Shown: positions 25,937 through 34,818, counted from the stretch's first letter. The stretch: DNA of 64,000 nucleotides from Candidatus Gastranaerophilales bacterium (GCA_944325625.1 CALVAP010000004.1:62001-126000), one strand, 5' to 3'. The notes: generated from the sequence alone by a model not told the origin. Made by a program: numbers and translations.

Positions 25937-26709
25937 CCAAATGTTTTAAAAGAAGATTCTACGTTCTTTTGAATAACATTTTTAACGGATTCCATCTCAG
26001 TTTCGATGGCTTTTTGCTCTGTCGTTATTTGATTTAATCTCATTTCAAGAGCTTTATCCTGACTTTGAATGGTTTCGGTATCTCTGGTGTATTCTGCTTC
26101 CGCCGCACTATCATTATCTTCATAAAGCAAATCATCAATAAATGAATCTGTATAAAAATCGGTATCTACCCAATCAAAACCTGTATCTACATTATCATTT
26201 GTATTTCTTTTTTGAAGCGTCCACTCTGCATTACGCAACTTGTCCTCAAGATAATCACAAGCATTTCTGTATGCGCTTTCGGAATCAGACATATTAGGAA
26301 CAATACTTGCATCAACCACATAGTCATCCGGATTTGCTCCCTCAGGAATTGCCGGCACAACTATTTTCCCTTCAGAATTTACAATCCTATATCCCAAACC
26401 CGGCTGGTTAGGATCATTTATTCCATTTGTAATATCATAATAATCCAGTCTTTTTTGGGATGCAGAACTTTCACCAAAATTAACAAGGGTCGAAACGTTT
26501 CCGTCCTCATCAATTCCTGTTTGCAAAGTATAGGGGGCATTATAGTACAAATGCCTATCATTAATCTGGTTTGAATATTTTGTAGCAATCTGCTGCGTGC
26601 GCTCTGCAAGCGATAATCTTTTTTGACAGATTTGTTGCGCTTGGAATTCCAAGTCGCTTTTTCTTGCAGTTAATTGCAAATATCTTGCCTGTGATGCTGA
26701 CATTCCCAT
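25933..26709 (-). CDS. coiled-coil hypothetical protein with sigma-28-like promoter
   Basis: 258 residues opening with MGMSASQARYLQLTARKSDLEFQ, a beginning I associate with a family frequent in gut Gastranaerophilales (recollection, not checked). Residues 10-55 and 215-255 are heptad-like helices; the middle (60-210) is acidic with a likely beta fold (VSTLVNFGESSASQKRLDYYDITNG). Helices at both ends with a variable middle recall flagellin and hook-associated proteins, but I see no defining flagellin motif. The promoter at 26742-26768 fits FliA. CGGAG precedes the start; a second ATG lies six bases inside. Confidence 0.7.
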   Translation of the reverse strand: MGMSASQARYLQLTARKSDLEFQAQQICQKRLSLAERTQQIATKYSNQINDRHLYYNAPYTLQTGIDEDGNVSTLVNFGESSASQKRLDYYDITNGINDPNQPGLGYRIVNSEGKIVVPAIPEGANPDDYVVDASIVPNMSDSESAYRNACDYLEDKLRNAEWTLQKRNTNDNVDTGFDWVDTDFYTDSFIDDLLYEDNDSAAEAEYTRDTETIQSQDKALEMRLNQITTEQKAIETEMESVKNVIQKNVESSFKTFG

Positions 26710-26741
26710 ATTAGTGACACTCCGTTCTTTTTACATGTTTT

Positions 26742-26768
26742 ATATCGACAACATGTTTTTAGAACTTA
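26742..26768 (-). promoter_or_regulatory. sigma-28 (FliA)-like promoter
   Basis: On the minus strand: TAAG (26765-26768), 15 bases, GTCGATAT (26742-26749). The Bacillus SigD consensus is TAAA-N14/16-GCCGATAT, so the -10 matches at 7 of 8. It lies 33 bases before the ATG of the coiled-coil gene. Confidence 0.6.
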
Positions 26769-26831
26769 AACAGTTAACACTTAAATATTAAGAATTTTTA
26801 ACAAAAAGACAAGATTTAAAATTAATCAAAA

Positions 26832-27017
26832 CTACTTAGCGTCTTCTTTTATTACTATAAGATTATTCATAATTTTCATAACGCAAGTAGGAAGAACAAC
26901 CTCGTTCAGACCATTAGCTATGCTGATAACACTGCCTGCTTTTAGGGTAACTTCTTCACCTTTATACATAAATGTATAATCAGTATCACGGTCTGAGCGA
27001 ATTGTAATCTTATCCAT
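26832..27017 (-). CDS. small hypothetical protein
   Basis: 61 residues (MDKITIRSDRDTDYTF...GEEVTLKAGSVISIANGL...VIKEDAK). Mostly beta by eye, no cysteine cluster except one Cys, no membrane segment. Strong AGGAGAATAAA before the ATG. It starts 18 bases after the rph stop on the same strand, so it is co-transcribed with RNase PH. Family unknown to me. Confidence 0.75.
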   Translation of the reverse strand: MDKITIRSDRDTDYTFMYKGEEVTLKAGSVISIANGLNEVVLPTCVMKIMNNLIVIKEDAK

Positions 27018-27035
27018 TTTATTCTCCTTTAAGAT

Positions 27036-27752
27036 TTAGCAGCAAGAATTATTGTAATGGAAATTAATAATTTTATCAATAGATTGAGAGGCTAAATCCA
27101 AAATCTCCAGAAGTTCACAACGTTGGTAAGGCTCACCTTCTGCTGTCGTTTGAAACTCAATAATTTTACCACTTTTAGTCATAACAATATTCGAATCAAC
27201 CTGAGCTACGGAATCTTCCGAATAATCCAAATCAACGATAACCTCACCGTTAAGAATCCCTGCAGAAACTGCGGCAATCGGCTCGATTATAGGATTTTCA
27301 GTCAGCACTCCTTTTGCCATAAGCTTCTCAATTGCAATGGTCAACGCCATAAAAGCACCGCATATACTTGTGCATCGAGTTGAGCCATCTGCTTGAATAA
27401 CATCAGCATCAATAGTAATAGTTCTTTCTCCCAATTTTGTTAGGTCCACACAAGCCCTAAGGCTTCTTCCTATAAGTCTTTGAATTTCTTGCGTACGACC
27501 TGAAACCTTTGAACGTTCTCTTTGACAGCGAGTATTTGTTGAGGACGGCAAAAGTGAATACTCTGCGCTTATCCAGCCTCTTGGGTCATCTTTTTCCATC
27601 CATTTAGGCTTTTGTTCATCAACTGACGCAGTTACTATAACTTTTGTGTCGCCAAATTGTGCCAAAACAGAACCTAGTGCATGTTTTGTATAGTTTTTTA
27701 TAAACTTAACCGTTCTCAATTCATCGTTTTTTCTTCCGTCTGCTCTTTGCAT
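27036..27752 (-). CDS. rph: ribonuclease PH
   Basis: Phosphate-dependent 3'-5' exoribonuclease that trims tRNA 3' ends. Matches the family across its length: RADGRKNDELRTVKF, GDTKVIVTASV, WMEKDDPRGWISAEYSLLP, RTQEIQRLIGRSLRACVDL, TITIDADVIQADGSTRCTSICG, and DLDYSEDSVAQVDSNIVMT with the catalytic acidic residues. Length 238 is normal. Followed by a 61-residue gene in the same operon, and divergent from the WYL regulator pair. Confidence 0.97.
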   Translation of the reverse strand: MQRADGRKNDELRTVKFIKNYTKHALGSVLAQFGDTKVIVTASVDEQKPKWMEKDDPRGWISAEYSLLPSSTNTRCQRERSKVSGRTQEIQRLIGRSLRACVDLTKLGERTITIDADVIQADGSTRCTSICGAFMALTIAIEKLMAKGVLTENPIIEPIAAVSAGILNGEVIVDLDYSEDSVAQVDSNIVMTKSGKIIEFQTTAEGEPYQRCELLEILDLASQSIDKIINFHYNNSCC

Positions 27753-27821
27753 GTTTTACTCCTTTTGCTAATATATTGATAGTTAATTATGGCATAAAAT
27801 ATAATCAGGTAAAACATTTTT

Positions 27822-28781
27822 ATGTTTCAAAATGTAGGTTTACCATACTCGGAATACTCAATGAAAGAAATAAGTTTAACAGCTTATCGCGCTTGTTTTA
27901 TTTTATTTCTTCTGGTTGACGGACCAAAGTCTATTGATGAAATACTTCGAGCCTTTTCCAGTGATAAGCTCTTGTTCAAATCTTGCCATAAAGATACAGT
28001 TACAATTTCCATTAACTCTCTTCGTGCAAGCGGTTTTGTAATCGAAAAGCCAAAACCCTCTAATAATTACAAATTAAAACTTATCTCTCATCCCTTTAAG
28101 TTTGAAATTTCTCAAGAACAGGCGGAATTACTCTATTTAATCAGAAACTCACTATCATATCAGAGTAACTATGAGTTACTTTTCAAATTAAATAAAATTT
28201 TTGACAAAATCACTGCCATTGGCAATTGTAAAAACTGCATTGACACAATAGAACGCTCAAATTATTTCAAAACAATTAATCCCGATATACTAAACAGTAT
28301 CTTACGATTATGTAAAACAAAATCAAATGCCCGTATCATTTATAACTCACCAATAAATGGTGTAGAAGAACTGAAAATTAAAGCGCAAAAGGTAGTATTT
28401 GAAAACAACAGATTGTATTTTTGGCTATATTCATATAAATATCACGCGCCTGCTTACTTGAGAATAGACAAAATAACCGCTGTAAAAGAAGAAAACGACA
28501 TTGAAAATGAAAATGATAAAGTTTCACTGACAAACTTTGTTAAATACGAACTGACAGGAGAAGCTGCGAAAAAATTTATTCCCAAAGATGATGAAATTGT
28601 TATTGAAAAATACACAGACAGAATAATCGTCAGAGCGAATGTAATAAATAAATTCAACTTTTTCCAACATATAATACCCTTTTCTGACAATTGCAGAATT
28701 CTTGAACCTGATTATATAAAATATGAATTCATAGACCACATAAAAAATATTATGGAGGTTTATAACAGTGCCAAGCAGTAA
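27822..28781 (+). CDS. WYL-domain transcriptional regulator, first of a pair
   Basis: 319 residues. N-terminal winged-helix-like region (about 15-90: TAYRACFILFLLVDGPKSIDEILRAF) and C-terminal WYL-like fold (ARIIYNSPINGVEELKIKAQKVVFENNRLYFWLYSYKYHAPAYLRIDKI, about 165-220) that binds nucleic acid or a ligand. It resembles PafB/PafC, paired WYL regulators of DNA-damage genes in actinobacteria, but the targets here are unknown. The second gene starts 14 bases before its stop. A TATAAT at 27800-27805 would give a leader of only about ten bases, with no clear Shine-Dalgarno. Confidence 0.8.
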   Translation: MFQNVGLPYSEYSMKEISLTAYRACFILFLLVDGPKSIDEILRAFSSDKLLFKSCHKDTVTISINSLRASGFVIEKPKPSNNYKLKLISHPFKFEISQEQAELLYLIRNSLSYQSNYELLFKLNKIFDKITAIGNCKNCIDTIERSNYFKTINPDILNSILRLCKTKSNARIIYNSPINGVEELKIKAQKVVFENNRLYFWLYSYKYHAPAYLRIDKITAVKEENDIENENDKVSLTNFVKYELTGEAAKKFIPKDDEIVIEKYTDRIIVRANVINKFNFFQHIIPFSDNCRILEPDYIKYEFIDHIKNIMEVYNSAKQ

Positions 28782-29691
28782 TAAAACAAACTCAACAGCC
28801 ATAAGAGTTCTGGAAGTTCTCAAGCTTTTAGATACAGGCATGCTGCGCCAAAATGATATCCTCGCCAACCTGAGCGATAATAATAAAATTGACTGCGAAC
28901 TTCGCAAAGAAGCATTGTACAAATATTTTAATACCTTCAAACTTTTGGGTATAAATGTAATCAAAAAGAACAAAATTTTATCTCTTGAAAAATCACCCAT
29001 AACAATAAACCTCTCACAAGAAGAAATAGAAGGTTTAAGCTTTATTATGGAATATGCCGAAAAAATCTTCGTCGGACAAGCAAAGGATGAAATACAAAAA
29101 CTTATAAATAATATCTGCAGATGCACAAAAAACTGTACACCGGAAGAATTGAAAAATCATCTTTCAAAAAAGGACATTCAAAACTTCACAAGTCCTAAAA
29201 ACTACGACCCCAATCTACTAAACCAATTCAGGCTTTTATGCAAAGAAAGACAAAAAATAAGTTTTACTTACATAAACCACGACCTTAACGAAAAGCAGAA
29301 ATTTGAAATAGAACCCGATGAGGTCATAATAACGCCCGTAGGTAGTATTTTAAAGGGGTACAATCCTCAACTTGCGGAAACACAAAGATTTTACATAGAT
29401 GCAATAGAAGATTTGGTTCAATTACCAACAATGTCAAAGCATAAAAACGTAAAAAGTTCCGTAACATTTATGTTAAAAGGCAGACTTTCTCACTCATATG
29501 AACTTAAACACGGTGAAAGACTAACTCAAAAAGGAAAGGATTACATCGTAGTAACAAATTCTGAAGAAGACAAAGAAACCTTAACCCGAAGGCTGCTTCG
29601 ATATGGTAAAGATTGTGAAATTATTTATCCGAAAATTTTTCGCAAAAGAGTACTTAGTAATCTGGAAAAAATTTTAAAAAACTATAATTAA
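28768..29691 (+). CDS. WYL-domain transcriptional regulator, second of a pair
   Basis: 307 residues, GTG start at 28768 with GGAGG eleven bases upstream inside the previous gene. N-terminal helix-turn-helix-like region (TAIRVLEVLKLLDTGMLRQNDILANL), then a spacer with four cysteines, then the WYL domain (KISFTYINHDLNEKQKFEIEPDEVIITPVGSILKGYN, about 170-205) and a C-terminal WCX-like extension (DKETLTRRLLRYGKDCEIIYPKIFRKRVLSNLEKIL). Being paralogous to and overlapping its neighbour, it probably forms a heterodimer with it, as PafB and PafC do. Confidence 0.8.
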   Translation: MPSSNKTNSTAIRVLEVLKLLDTGMLRQNDILANLSDNNKIDCELRKEALYKYFNTFKLLGINVIKKNKILSLEKSPITINLSQEEIEGLSFIMEYAEKIFVGQAKDEIQKLINNICRCTKNCTPEELKNHLSKKDIQNFTSPKNYDPNLLNQFRLLCKERQKISFTYINHDLNEKQKFEIEPDEVIITPVGSILKGYNPQLAETQRFYIDAIEDLVQLPTMSKHKNVKSSVTFMLKGRLSHSYELKHGERLTQKGKDYIVVTNSEEDKETLTRRLLRYGKDCEIIYPKIFRKRVLSNLEKILKNYN

Positions 29692-29717
29692 AAAAAACTT
29701 CCTTTATAAAAGGAAGT
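29691..29717 (-). terminator. rho-independent terminator of the 111-residue zinc protein gene
   Basis: Perfect 9-bp stem ACTTCCTTT (29697-29705)/AAAGGAAGT (29709-29717), 3-base loop. On the minus strand it is followed by a run of T (29690-29696). On the plus strand there is no T-run, so it serves the minus-strand gene. Confidence 0.8.
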
Positions 29718-29776
29718 CAAGATTAGTAAAAGAGACATCAATAACAATTTGACATGCGTAAAAAAAAAGTCAAATT

Positions 29777-30115
29777 TTATTTAGTCAAATCTCTGTAATG
29801 CTTTGGTAAATGCTTTGTCCAATCGGCACCCAAATTTTTGATGAAACGATGAGCATCAATAACATCATCACAACTTACCGGATCCGGACCATCTTGTAAT
29901 TCAAAAGCGAGCTCACTATCTTTTGGATTTTTAACGGAAAAATTATTCTCTCCCAAAAACGCAATCCCGAATGATTTTTTACAATTACTGCAAACAATTT
30001 GCAAAACAGAGAATTCCTCCTCTTCTCTCAACACATTAATCGACTCTTCTGTAAAGTCTGCACCACACTGGGAGCAGCATAAATTTGCAAATAACTTACT
30101 TATATTTTTTTTCAT
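29777..30115 (-). CDS. small zinc-ribbon hypothetical protein
   Basis: 112 residues, starting at the ATG at 30115 with GGAGG five bases upstream; the longer frame from 30148 lacks a site. A zinc ribbon is formed by CCSQCG (near 13-18) and CSNCK (near 43-47). The C-terminal half is acidic and ends in a helix-rich stretch (VIDAHRFIKNLGADWTKHLPKHYRD). I do not know the family; a regulatory or adaptor role would fit. It is monocistronic with its own terminator. Confidence 0.82.
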   Translation of the reverse strand: MKKNISKLFANLCCSQCGADFTEESINVLREEEEFSVLQIVCSNCKKSFGIAFLGENNFSVKNPKDSELAFELQDGPDPVSCDDVIDAHRFIKNLGADWTKHLPKHYRDLTK

Positions 30116-30298
30116 AAACCCTCCACAAATTCCAGAATTCATCAACAAACCGAATTTATAGATACTTTGAAATATTCACTATAATACATTAGAAAAAACT
30201 TTGTAAAAAAAGTTCCACACATTTCTTAACATTATGTTATAAAATTATAAAAATGGGTATATACATATTGTGAAGAATAGAAAAAGAAGGAGAGCGTC

Positions 30299-30391
30299 AT
30301 GGATATTTTAAGCTTATTGTTCATAGGATTCATAATGTACCTTGGATTCATTGCTATTCCGGCAATATTAGAAAAACGTGCAGAGAATTAG
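30299..30391 (+). CDS. 30-residue single-pass membrane peptide
   Basis: ATG at 30299 with a strong AAGGAGA six bases upstream, ending in TAG at 30389. The peptide has a short polar start, one hydrophobic helix of about 20 residues (LSLLFIGFIMYLGFIAIPAI) and a charged tail (LEKRAEN). It fits a membrane microprotein such as a subunit or regulator of a larger complex. It stands alone in the 365-base gap between a minus-strand gene and the MCE operon. A likely -10 lies near 30237. Evidence rests on the ribosome site and the clean helix; no homolog is known to me. Confidence 0.6.
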   Translation: MDILSLLFIGFIMYLGFIAIPAILEKRAEN

Positions 30392-30528
30392 AGGTAAAGA
30401 AACAAATCAAAACCGGTTATATATAAAATATGTCTTGTTTTCGTTTTATCCTAAATTGAAGTGAAGGTACCAAAAATATTCCCGATATGTAATTTAATTT
30501 TCCATAGTTCTCCATGAGAACCGCGTTG

Positions 30529-30544
30529 TGCTATAATTTTTTTA
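30529..30544 (+). promoter_or_regulatory. extended -10 promoter of a leaderless operon
   Basis: TGC then TATAAT (30532-30537), six T, then the ATG at 30544. No Shine-Dalgarno. The transcript would start at or next to the ATG. Confidence 0.65.
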
Positions 30545-31191
30545 TGAAAAAGCATTTGATATGGATTTCGGAACTACTTCTATGGATATTCATAATAATA
30601 GTACTTATTATGAGTATGTTTTTGTATAAGCACTTGAAATTAAAAGAAAAACACAGTTACCACGTATTTTTTGCTGACGCAAATGGGATAAGGGACGGTT
30701 CTCCCGTAAAAATAATGGGTAATGAAATTGGCTATGTATCAAACGTAAGAGTTATCGACAATAGCGAAATCTTCGTATCCTTTGTTATAACAAAACCTCA
30801 AATAAACATTCCTGCCGGGACAGTTGCAAACATAGAGAGTACCGGAATAGTAGGTTCCCGCTCACTGGAATTGTATCCGCCCACAAAACCTGCGAAAAAA
30901 GGTTCTGAGTTAATAATCCCAACAAACCCAAATCGTGTGCAAGGAGCGTTTTCAAATTCTTCCCGAACGGCAGAAATCATATACACAGCCTCAAGCAGCT
31001 TTAACAAGACAATAAATGTAGAACAAATACCAATAATTCGAAGATTTATAAGAAAAACTTACAACGAAACCAATTCATATGGAACAAAAATTGACGAAAT
31101 AAATGAAGCACAAAATGAAGCAATCAAGCTCATACAAGATAATAAAAAGATAAAAGATTTTAATAAAAAAATGGAGAATCTATCCAAATGA
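30544..31191 (+). CDS. MCE/MlaD-family lipid transport protein
   Basis: 215 residues: one N-terminal transmembrane helix (about 6-27) then an MCE domain (about 40-120; YHVFFADANGIRDGSPVKIMGNEIGYVSNV, STGIVGSRSLEL). Such proteins form rings in the periplasm that carry phospholipids between membranes. The C-terminal helix is shorter than in the larger MCE proteins. I start at ATG 30544; the earlier in-frame codon at 30514 overlaps the promoter. The stop overlaps the upp start (ATGA), an odd operon partner. No MlaE or MlaF gene is close by. Confidence 0.85.
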   Translation: MKKHLIWISELLLWIFIIIVLIMSMFLYKHLKLKEKHSYHVFFADANGIRDGSPVKIMGNEIGYVSNVRVIDNSEIFVSFVITKPQINIPAGTVANIESTGIVGSRSLELYPPTKPAKKGSELIIPTNPNRVQGAFSNSSRTAEIIYTASSSFNKTINVEQIPIIRRFIRKTYNETNSYGTKIDEINEAQNEAIKLIQDNKKIKDFNKKMENLSK

Positions 31192-31853
31192 CAACACAAA
31201 CATATGAAAATACACTGGTATGTAACTATCCTTTAGTAGAACACAACTTAAGCATAATAAGGGATCAAAAAACAACTCCGGAACGATTTAGAAATGCAGC
31301 AAAAAGATTAGCATACATCCTTCTTTACGAGGCATACAGTAACTTGCCAATGAAAACGATAGAAACACAAACCCCCATCTGCACAACAAAAACCCAAATA
31401 ATAGACCCTAAAGCAGATATAATAATAGCACCAATACTTAGAGCAGGTCTGGCCTTTGCGGATGTAGCAGCAGAGATTTTACCGGAAGCAACCATAAGAC
31501 ATATGGGAATGTACAGAAACGAAGAAACACTAAAACCGGTCTGGTATTACAATAAAACTCCTCAAGAGCTGAAAAATCCGCAAAATACATACGTATATGT
31601 TCTTGATCCAATGTTGGCAACAGGAAATTCTTCTATAGAGACAATAAATTTGTTTTTAGAAAAAGGAATGAGGGAAGAAAATCTAACATTTGTAAACCTA
31701 ATAGCCTCGCCACAAGGAATAAATAATATTCGAAGCAGATTTAAGAAAATCAGAATAGTAACCGCACATATAGACGAGGGCTTAAATGAAAAAGGATATA
31801 TTATTCCCGGTCTGGGCGATGCCGGAGACAGGTTATTCAACACATTTGGGTAG
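31188..31853 (+). CDS. upp: uracil phosphoribosyltransferase
   Basis: Pyrimidine salvage enzyme: uracil plus PRPP to UMP. Diagnostic PRPP loop VLDPMLATGNSSI (about 135-147), IIAPILRAGLAFADV, and the C-terminal GYIIPGLGDAGDRLFNT. Length 221 is slightly above the usual 208. It starts at ATG 31188, overlapping the MCE gene stop by four bases. pgeF starts two bases after its stop, so the three genes form one transcript. Confidence 0.95.
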   Translation: MTTQTYENTLVCNYPLVEHNLSIIRDQKTTPERFRNAAKRLAYILLYEAYSNLPMKTIETQTPICTTKTQIIDPKADIIIAPILRAGLAFADVAAEILPEATIRHMGMYRNEETLKPVWYYNKTPQELKNPQNTYVYVLDPMLATGNSSIETINLFLEKGMREENLTFVNLIASPQGINNIRSRFKKIRIVTAHIDEGLNEKGYIIPGLGDAGDRLFNTFG

Positions 31854-31855
31854 TT

Positions 31856-32593
31856 ATGTTTTATATTGAAAAGGTTAACAATAAAAAAATCCTTAAAACA
31901 ACAGCGCTTAAGGGGCTAAATCACTGTTTTACAACTCGCGAAACAGTTATTAAAAGTTCAGAAGCAGGTATGGAAGAATTGGTAAAAACTAACAAAGTTG
32001 ATTTGTGCAACTACTTCAAAATTACGGAAGAAGACCTAATTTCCCCTAACCAAACTCATAGTACCAACATATCTGAGGCAAAAGAAGGAATAAAAATATA
32101 CGCGAACACAGATGCAATAATTCTAACAAACAAAACCCAAGCAGTATTTCTAAACTTTGCAGACTGCACCCCGGTAATAATTTTTGACCCCAAGAACAAC
32201 ATAGGTGCAATAGCACATGCCGGTTGGAGAGGAACGGCCGGAAAAATTGTCATAAAAGTCATAGAAAAAATGGCAAATGACTATGGTTCCAAACCCGAAG
32301 AACTACTCAGTGCGATAGGACCATCAATCGGCAAATGCTGCTACCCAGTAGGCAAAGAAGTATATGAACAACTTAAATCAACAATAAAAAATTCAGACAA
32401 CTGTTTTTCGACAGGAAGCGGAGAAATTTTTACCGACCTTAAAAAAATAAACAAAAAACAGCTCGAATTCTGTGGAGTTAAGCAGATTGACGTATGTAAT
32501 TTTTGCACATCATGCAATAATGAATTATTTTTCTCCTACCGAAAAGAGAATGGGACAACAAGCAGGCATAGCGCAGTAATAAAACTATATTAG
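31856..32593 (+). CDS. pgeF: peptidoglycan editing factor PgeF (YfiH family)
   Basis: Removes wrongly incorporated amino acids from peptidoglycan precursors; the family was earlier called polyphenol oxidase/laccase. Zinc ligands are visible in NQTHS (His, near 67), NFADCTP (Cys, near 101) and AHAGWRG (His, near 121). IGPSIGKCCYPVG follows, and the C-terminal CNFCTSC-x-SYRKENGTTSRHSAVI is typical. 245 residues, normal. A decayed repeat of its 3' part lies 63 bases after the stop. Confidence 0.94.
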   Translation: MFYIEKVNNKKILKTTALKGLNHCFTTRETVIKSSEAGMEELVKTNKVDLCNYFKITEEDLISPNQTHSTNISEAKEGIKIYANTDAIILTNKTQAVFLNFADCTPVIIFDPKNNIGAIAHAGWRGTAGKIVIKVIEKMANDYGSKPEELLSAIGPSIGKCCYPVGKEVYEQLKSTIKNSDNCFSTGSGEIFTDLKKINKKQLEFCGVKQIDVCNFCTSCNNELFFSYRKENGTTSRHSAVIKLY

Positions 32594-32655
32594 AATATTT
32601 TTATTTCATTATGTAAGCTCATAACCAAAATCACTAGCCCTCGATAATAAAAAAA

Positions 32656-32740
32656 ATCGACTTATGTAATTATTGCACTTTTTTAATAATTGAGTTATTT
32701 TTTTATAAAGCAAAAAAGATTTATATCATCAGAAAAGAAA
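32656..32740 (+). pseudogene. decayed duplicate of the pgeF 3' end
   Basis: Bases 32656-32718 align without gaps to pgeF bases 32485-32547; I count 43 identities in 63. Read in the same frame the translation begins IDLCNYCT and then ELFF, against IDVCNFCT and ELFF in pgeF. The rest is degraded, with no open start. It looks like an old tandem duplication left as non-coding sequence before the next gene. In an AT-rich region part of this similarity could be chance, but the shared ID-CN-CT-ELFF spacing argues against it. Confidence 0.45.
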
Positions 32741-32766
32741 AACATATAATAGGATAGAGGAATAAA

Positions 32767-34056
32767 ATGTCAGTTATAGAAAAATTTTCGGCAATATCAA
32801 GCACAATAACAAAGTTATTTGAATTTTTAACAACATCAGAAGCAGTTCAAGAAGATGTGCAAGAATATCTAAAAACAGTATCCGCGCACAACCAACCGTC
32901 AAAAAACATACAGTCGGTATTGATGCCATATCTTTTCGAAAGAACCATAAACAAAAAAAGTATTTTTCAAATCTATATAGAAACTACAAAAATAAAAGAC
33001 AAAACAGAGCTTGCGATAGTAAAAAGTCTGGAAAAGTCATTTGAAAGTGTATTTGAAATTAAAAAAGTACTAAAAAACGGTTTTTTGTTCCAAAATCTAC
33101 TGAACGAAAAAGAATACAACGTACTTCCGCTTGTAAAAATGACAAACTTTAGAGATATTCTAAGCGGTCAATTTGTTTTATCACGTATTTTTGAATTTGA
33201 AGAAGAATTTTATCTTCTGGAAATATCCAATGTATACGCAAGCTACCAGAAAGAAGAAGTCTACAGATATGCAATAGCAAAACTTTTGGAAAAACCGGAA
33301 CTGCTATACACAGATAACGAAGAAAAGCAAAAAGAGATAAAAGAGCTTATTGATAAATTTAACATAAAATTTAACGAACTTTTTGGAACCAACGAACTTA
33401 TTTCTGATAACAAAAATGTTGATGAGTTGATAAGCCTTTTTAACGATTACTGTGAAACGGAAAATCAAGAGCTTAAAGAGCAAGTATCCCAATACATAAA
33501 AGAACCTCAGGAATTTAACTTTTTTAAAGTAAAAGAATTTGACTCACAGTACAACAATTTTTTGGAAAATTCAATGGGCGGATTTTCTTCACATGATGCC
33601 CACTACGACGTAGGAATGATATTTGATGAAGAAACAGGACTTTATATCATCCCGTTTTGGGCAACATTAAAACACGGATTTGAGTCAGACTACAAATCAA
33701 TACCGAATTATGCCAGCTGCCTAAAAACCGTTCTGGAAAACGATAAAATACCAAACTCAATAATAAATAAACTACACTCGCAATACCCAAACTTTATGGA
33801 TGTTGTGAATGAAATTCTTGAAAAGAATTACACTTACGATGAGCTAATACAAACATACAAAGCAGACTATCTCACAAAAAAAATATATTCACCAACAACA
33901 GTGCTCTACTCATCAAAAATATTCACAAAAACAATATCAATGATAGAAAAAGAAGAAACAGAAAAACTCAAAGGGAACAAGAAAGCAAGACCCAACGATC
34001 CTTGTCCATGCGGAAGCGGAAAAAAATATAAAAAATGCTGCGGCGCTAAAGCTTAG
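32767..34056 (+). CDS. SEC-C motif hypothetical protein
   Basis: 429 residues. The last 24 form the zinc-binding SEC-C motif (PCPCGSGKKYKKCC, cysteines 413, 415, 424, 425), as at the end of SecA. The first 400 are helical, acidic and Glu/Lys/Asn-rich, with no motif I recognise. SEC-C proteins of this shape are common and often unassigned; contact with SecB or ribosomes has been suggested only for some. AGAGGAAT precedes the ATG. It ends with a 4-base overlap with a convergent gene. Confidence 0.8.
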   Translation: MSVIEKFSAISSTITKLFEFLTTSEAVQEDVQEYLKTVSAHNQPSKNIQSVLMPYLFERTINKKSIFQIYIETTKIKDKTELAIVKSLEKSFESVFEIKKVLKNGFLFQNLLNEKEYNVLPLVKMTNFRDILSGQFVLSRIFEFEEEFYLLEISNVYASYQKEEVYRYAIAKLLEKPELLYTDNEEKQKEIKELIDKFNIKFNELFGTNELISDNKNVDELISLFNDYCETENQELKEQVSQYIKEPQEFNFFKVKEFDSQYNNFLENSMGGFSSHDAHYDVGMIFDEETGLYIIPFWATLKHGFESDYKSIPNYASCLKTVLENDKIPNSIINKLHSQYPNFMDVVNEILEKNYTYDELIQTYKADYLTKKIYSPTTVLYSSKIFTKTISMIEKEETEKLKGNKKARPNDPCPCGSGKKYKKCCGAKA

Positions 34057-34712
34057 TGTTTTCTATAAAATTCATCGTAATAAGTTGGGAAACACTCTTC
34101 ACTCATATAGCTCAACCAACCTTTTAAACCCTGTCCATGCATAACATTGCGATATGCAGCATTGCCATTTTTCCAATTCAAGCGCAAAAACTCAAACATA
34201 TCACGAAGGTCAGTATAAGTAAAAGCAATAGGTTTTTGGGTAGGATAAATATCTGGTGTAATTTTGTTAAACGCAGGCGTCTGAACCTTTGTAGCCATTC
34301 TTGCAAGATATTCCCAACGTTCTTTAAAAGTATCATCTTTCTTTTGATTTACACCAAATTTCTTATAAAGTCTGCGAGCGACCGTACGACAAGCTTCGGA
34401 AAACGGCTCACCATTTCTGTTTAAATCTTCTACGCCCAAAACAAATCTTGTCATCATCTCAACCAGAAGGTCCGGCTTAATATTCCCCTTGTCAAAAACA
34501 TCTTGGGCACACCCTGAAATATGTTCAAAAGACTTAAAATTAATATTGTCAAATTTGTTATTTTTAAGAAATTTTAGCATACCCAATATTTCCCTATTTC
34601 CAATCGGAACAAGAGAGGACGAACCAAAAGATACATTATTACGCAATGATGTATTCTTCGGAGATGATAGATATTTTTCTAAACGATATGGATTAATTTG
34701 TGAAACTGACAT
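34053..34712 (-). CDS. hypothetical protein with N-terminal VSFG motif
   Basis: 219 residues from the ATG at 34712, which has GGGA nearby; the longer frame begins at 34754. The first 35 residues are basic and polar and contain NNVSFGSSS at 25-33. The rest is helical (FLKNNKFDNINFKSFEHISG..., MFEFLRLNWKNGNAAYRNVMHG) with two cysteines, and no known domain is seen. A VSFG motif also opens the HNH protein at 49735. It may be a lineage-specific export or localisation signal, but that is conjecture. Confidence 0.72.
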   Translation of the reverse strand: MSVSQINPYRLEKYLSSPKNTSLRNNVSFGSSSLVPIGNREILGMLKFLKNNKFDNINFKSFEHISGCAQDVFDKGNIKPDLLVEMMTRFVLGVEDLNRNGEPFSEACRTVARRLYKKFGVNQKKDDTFKERWEYLARMATKVQTPAFNKITPDIYPTQKPIAFTYTDLRDMFEFLRLNWKNGNAAYRNVMHGQGLKGWLSYMSEECFPTYYDEFYRKH

Positions 34713-34818
34713 AATAAATTCCCAATCTGTGAATACAAAAGGATTAAATCGCAAACAGAAAATGATTTGTTAATATGTTGCGAAATATTAAAAATAAGAG
34801 TGATAGGTAAAATTATGT

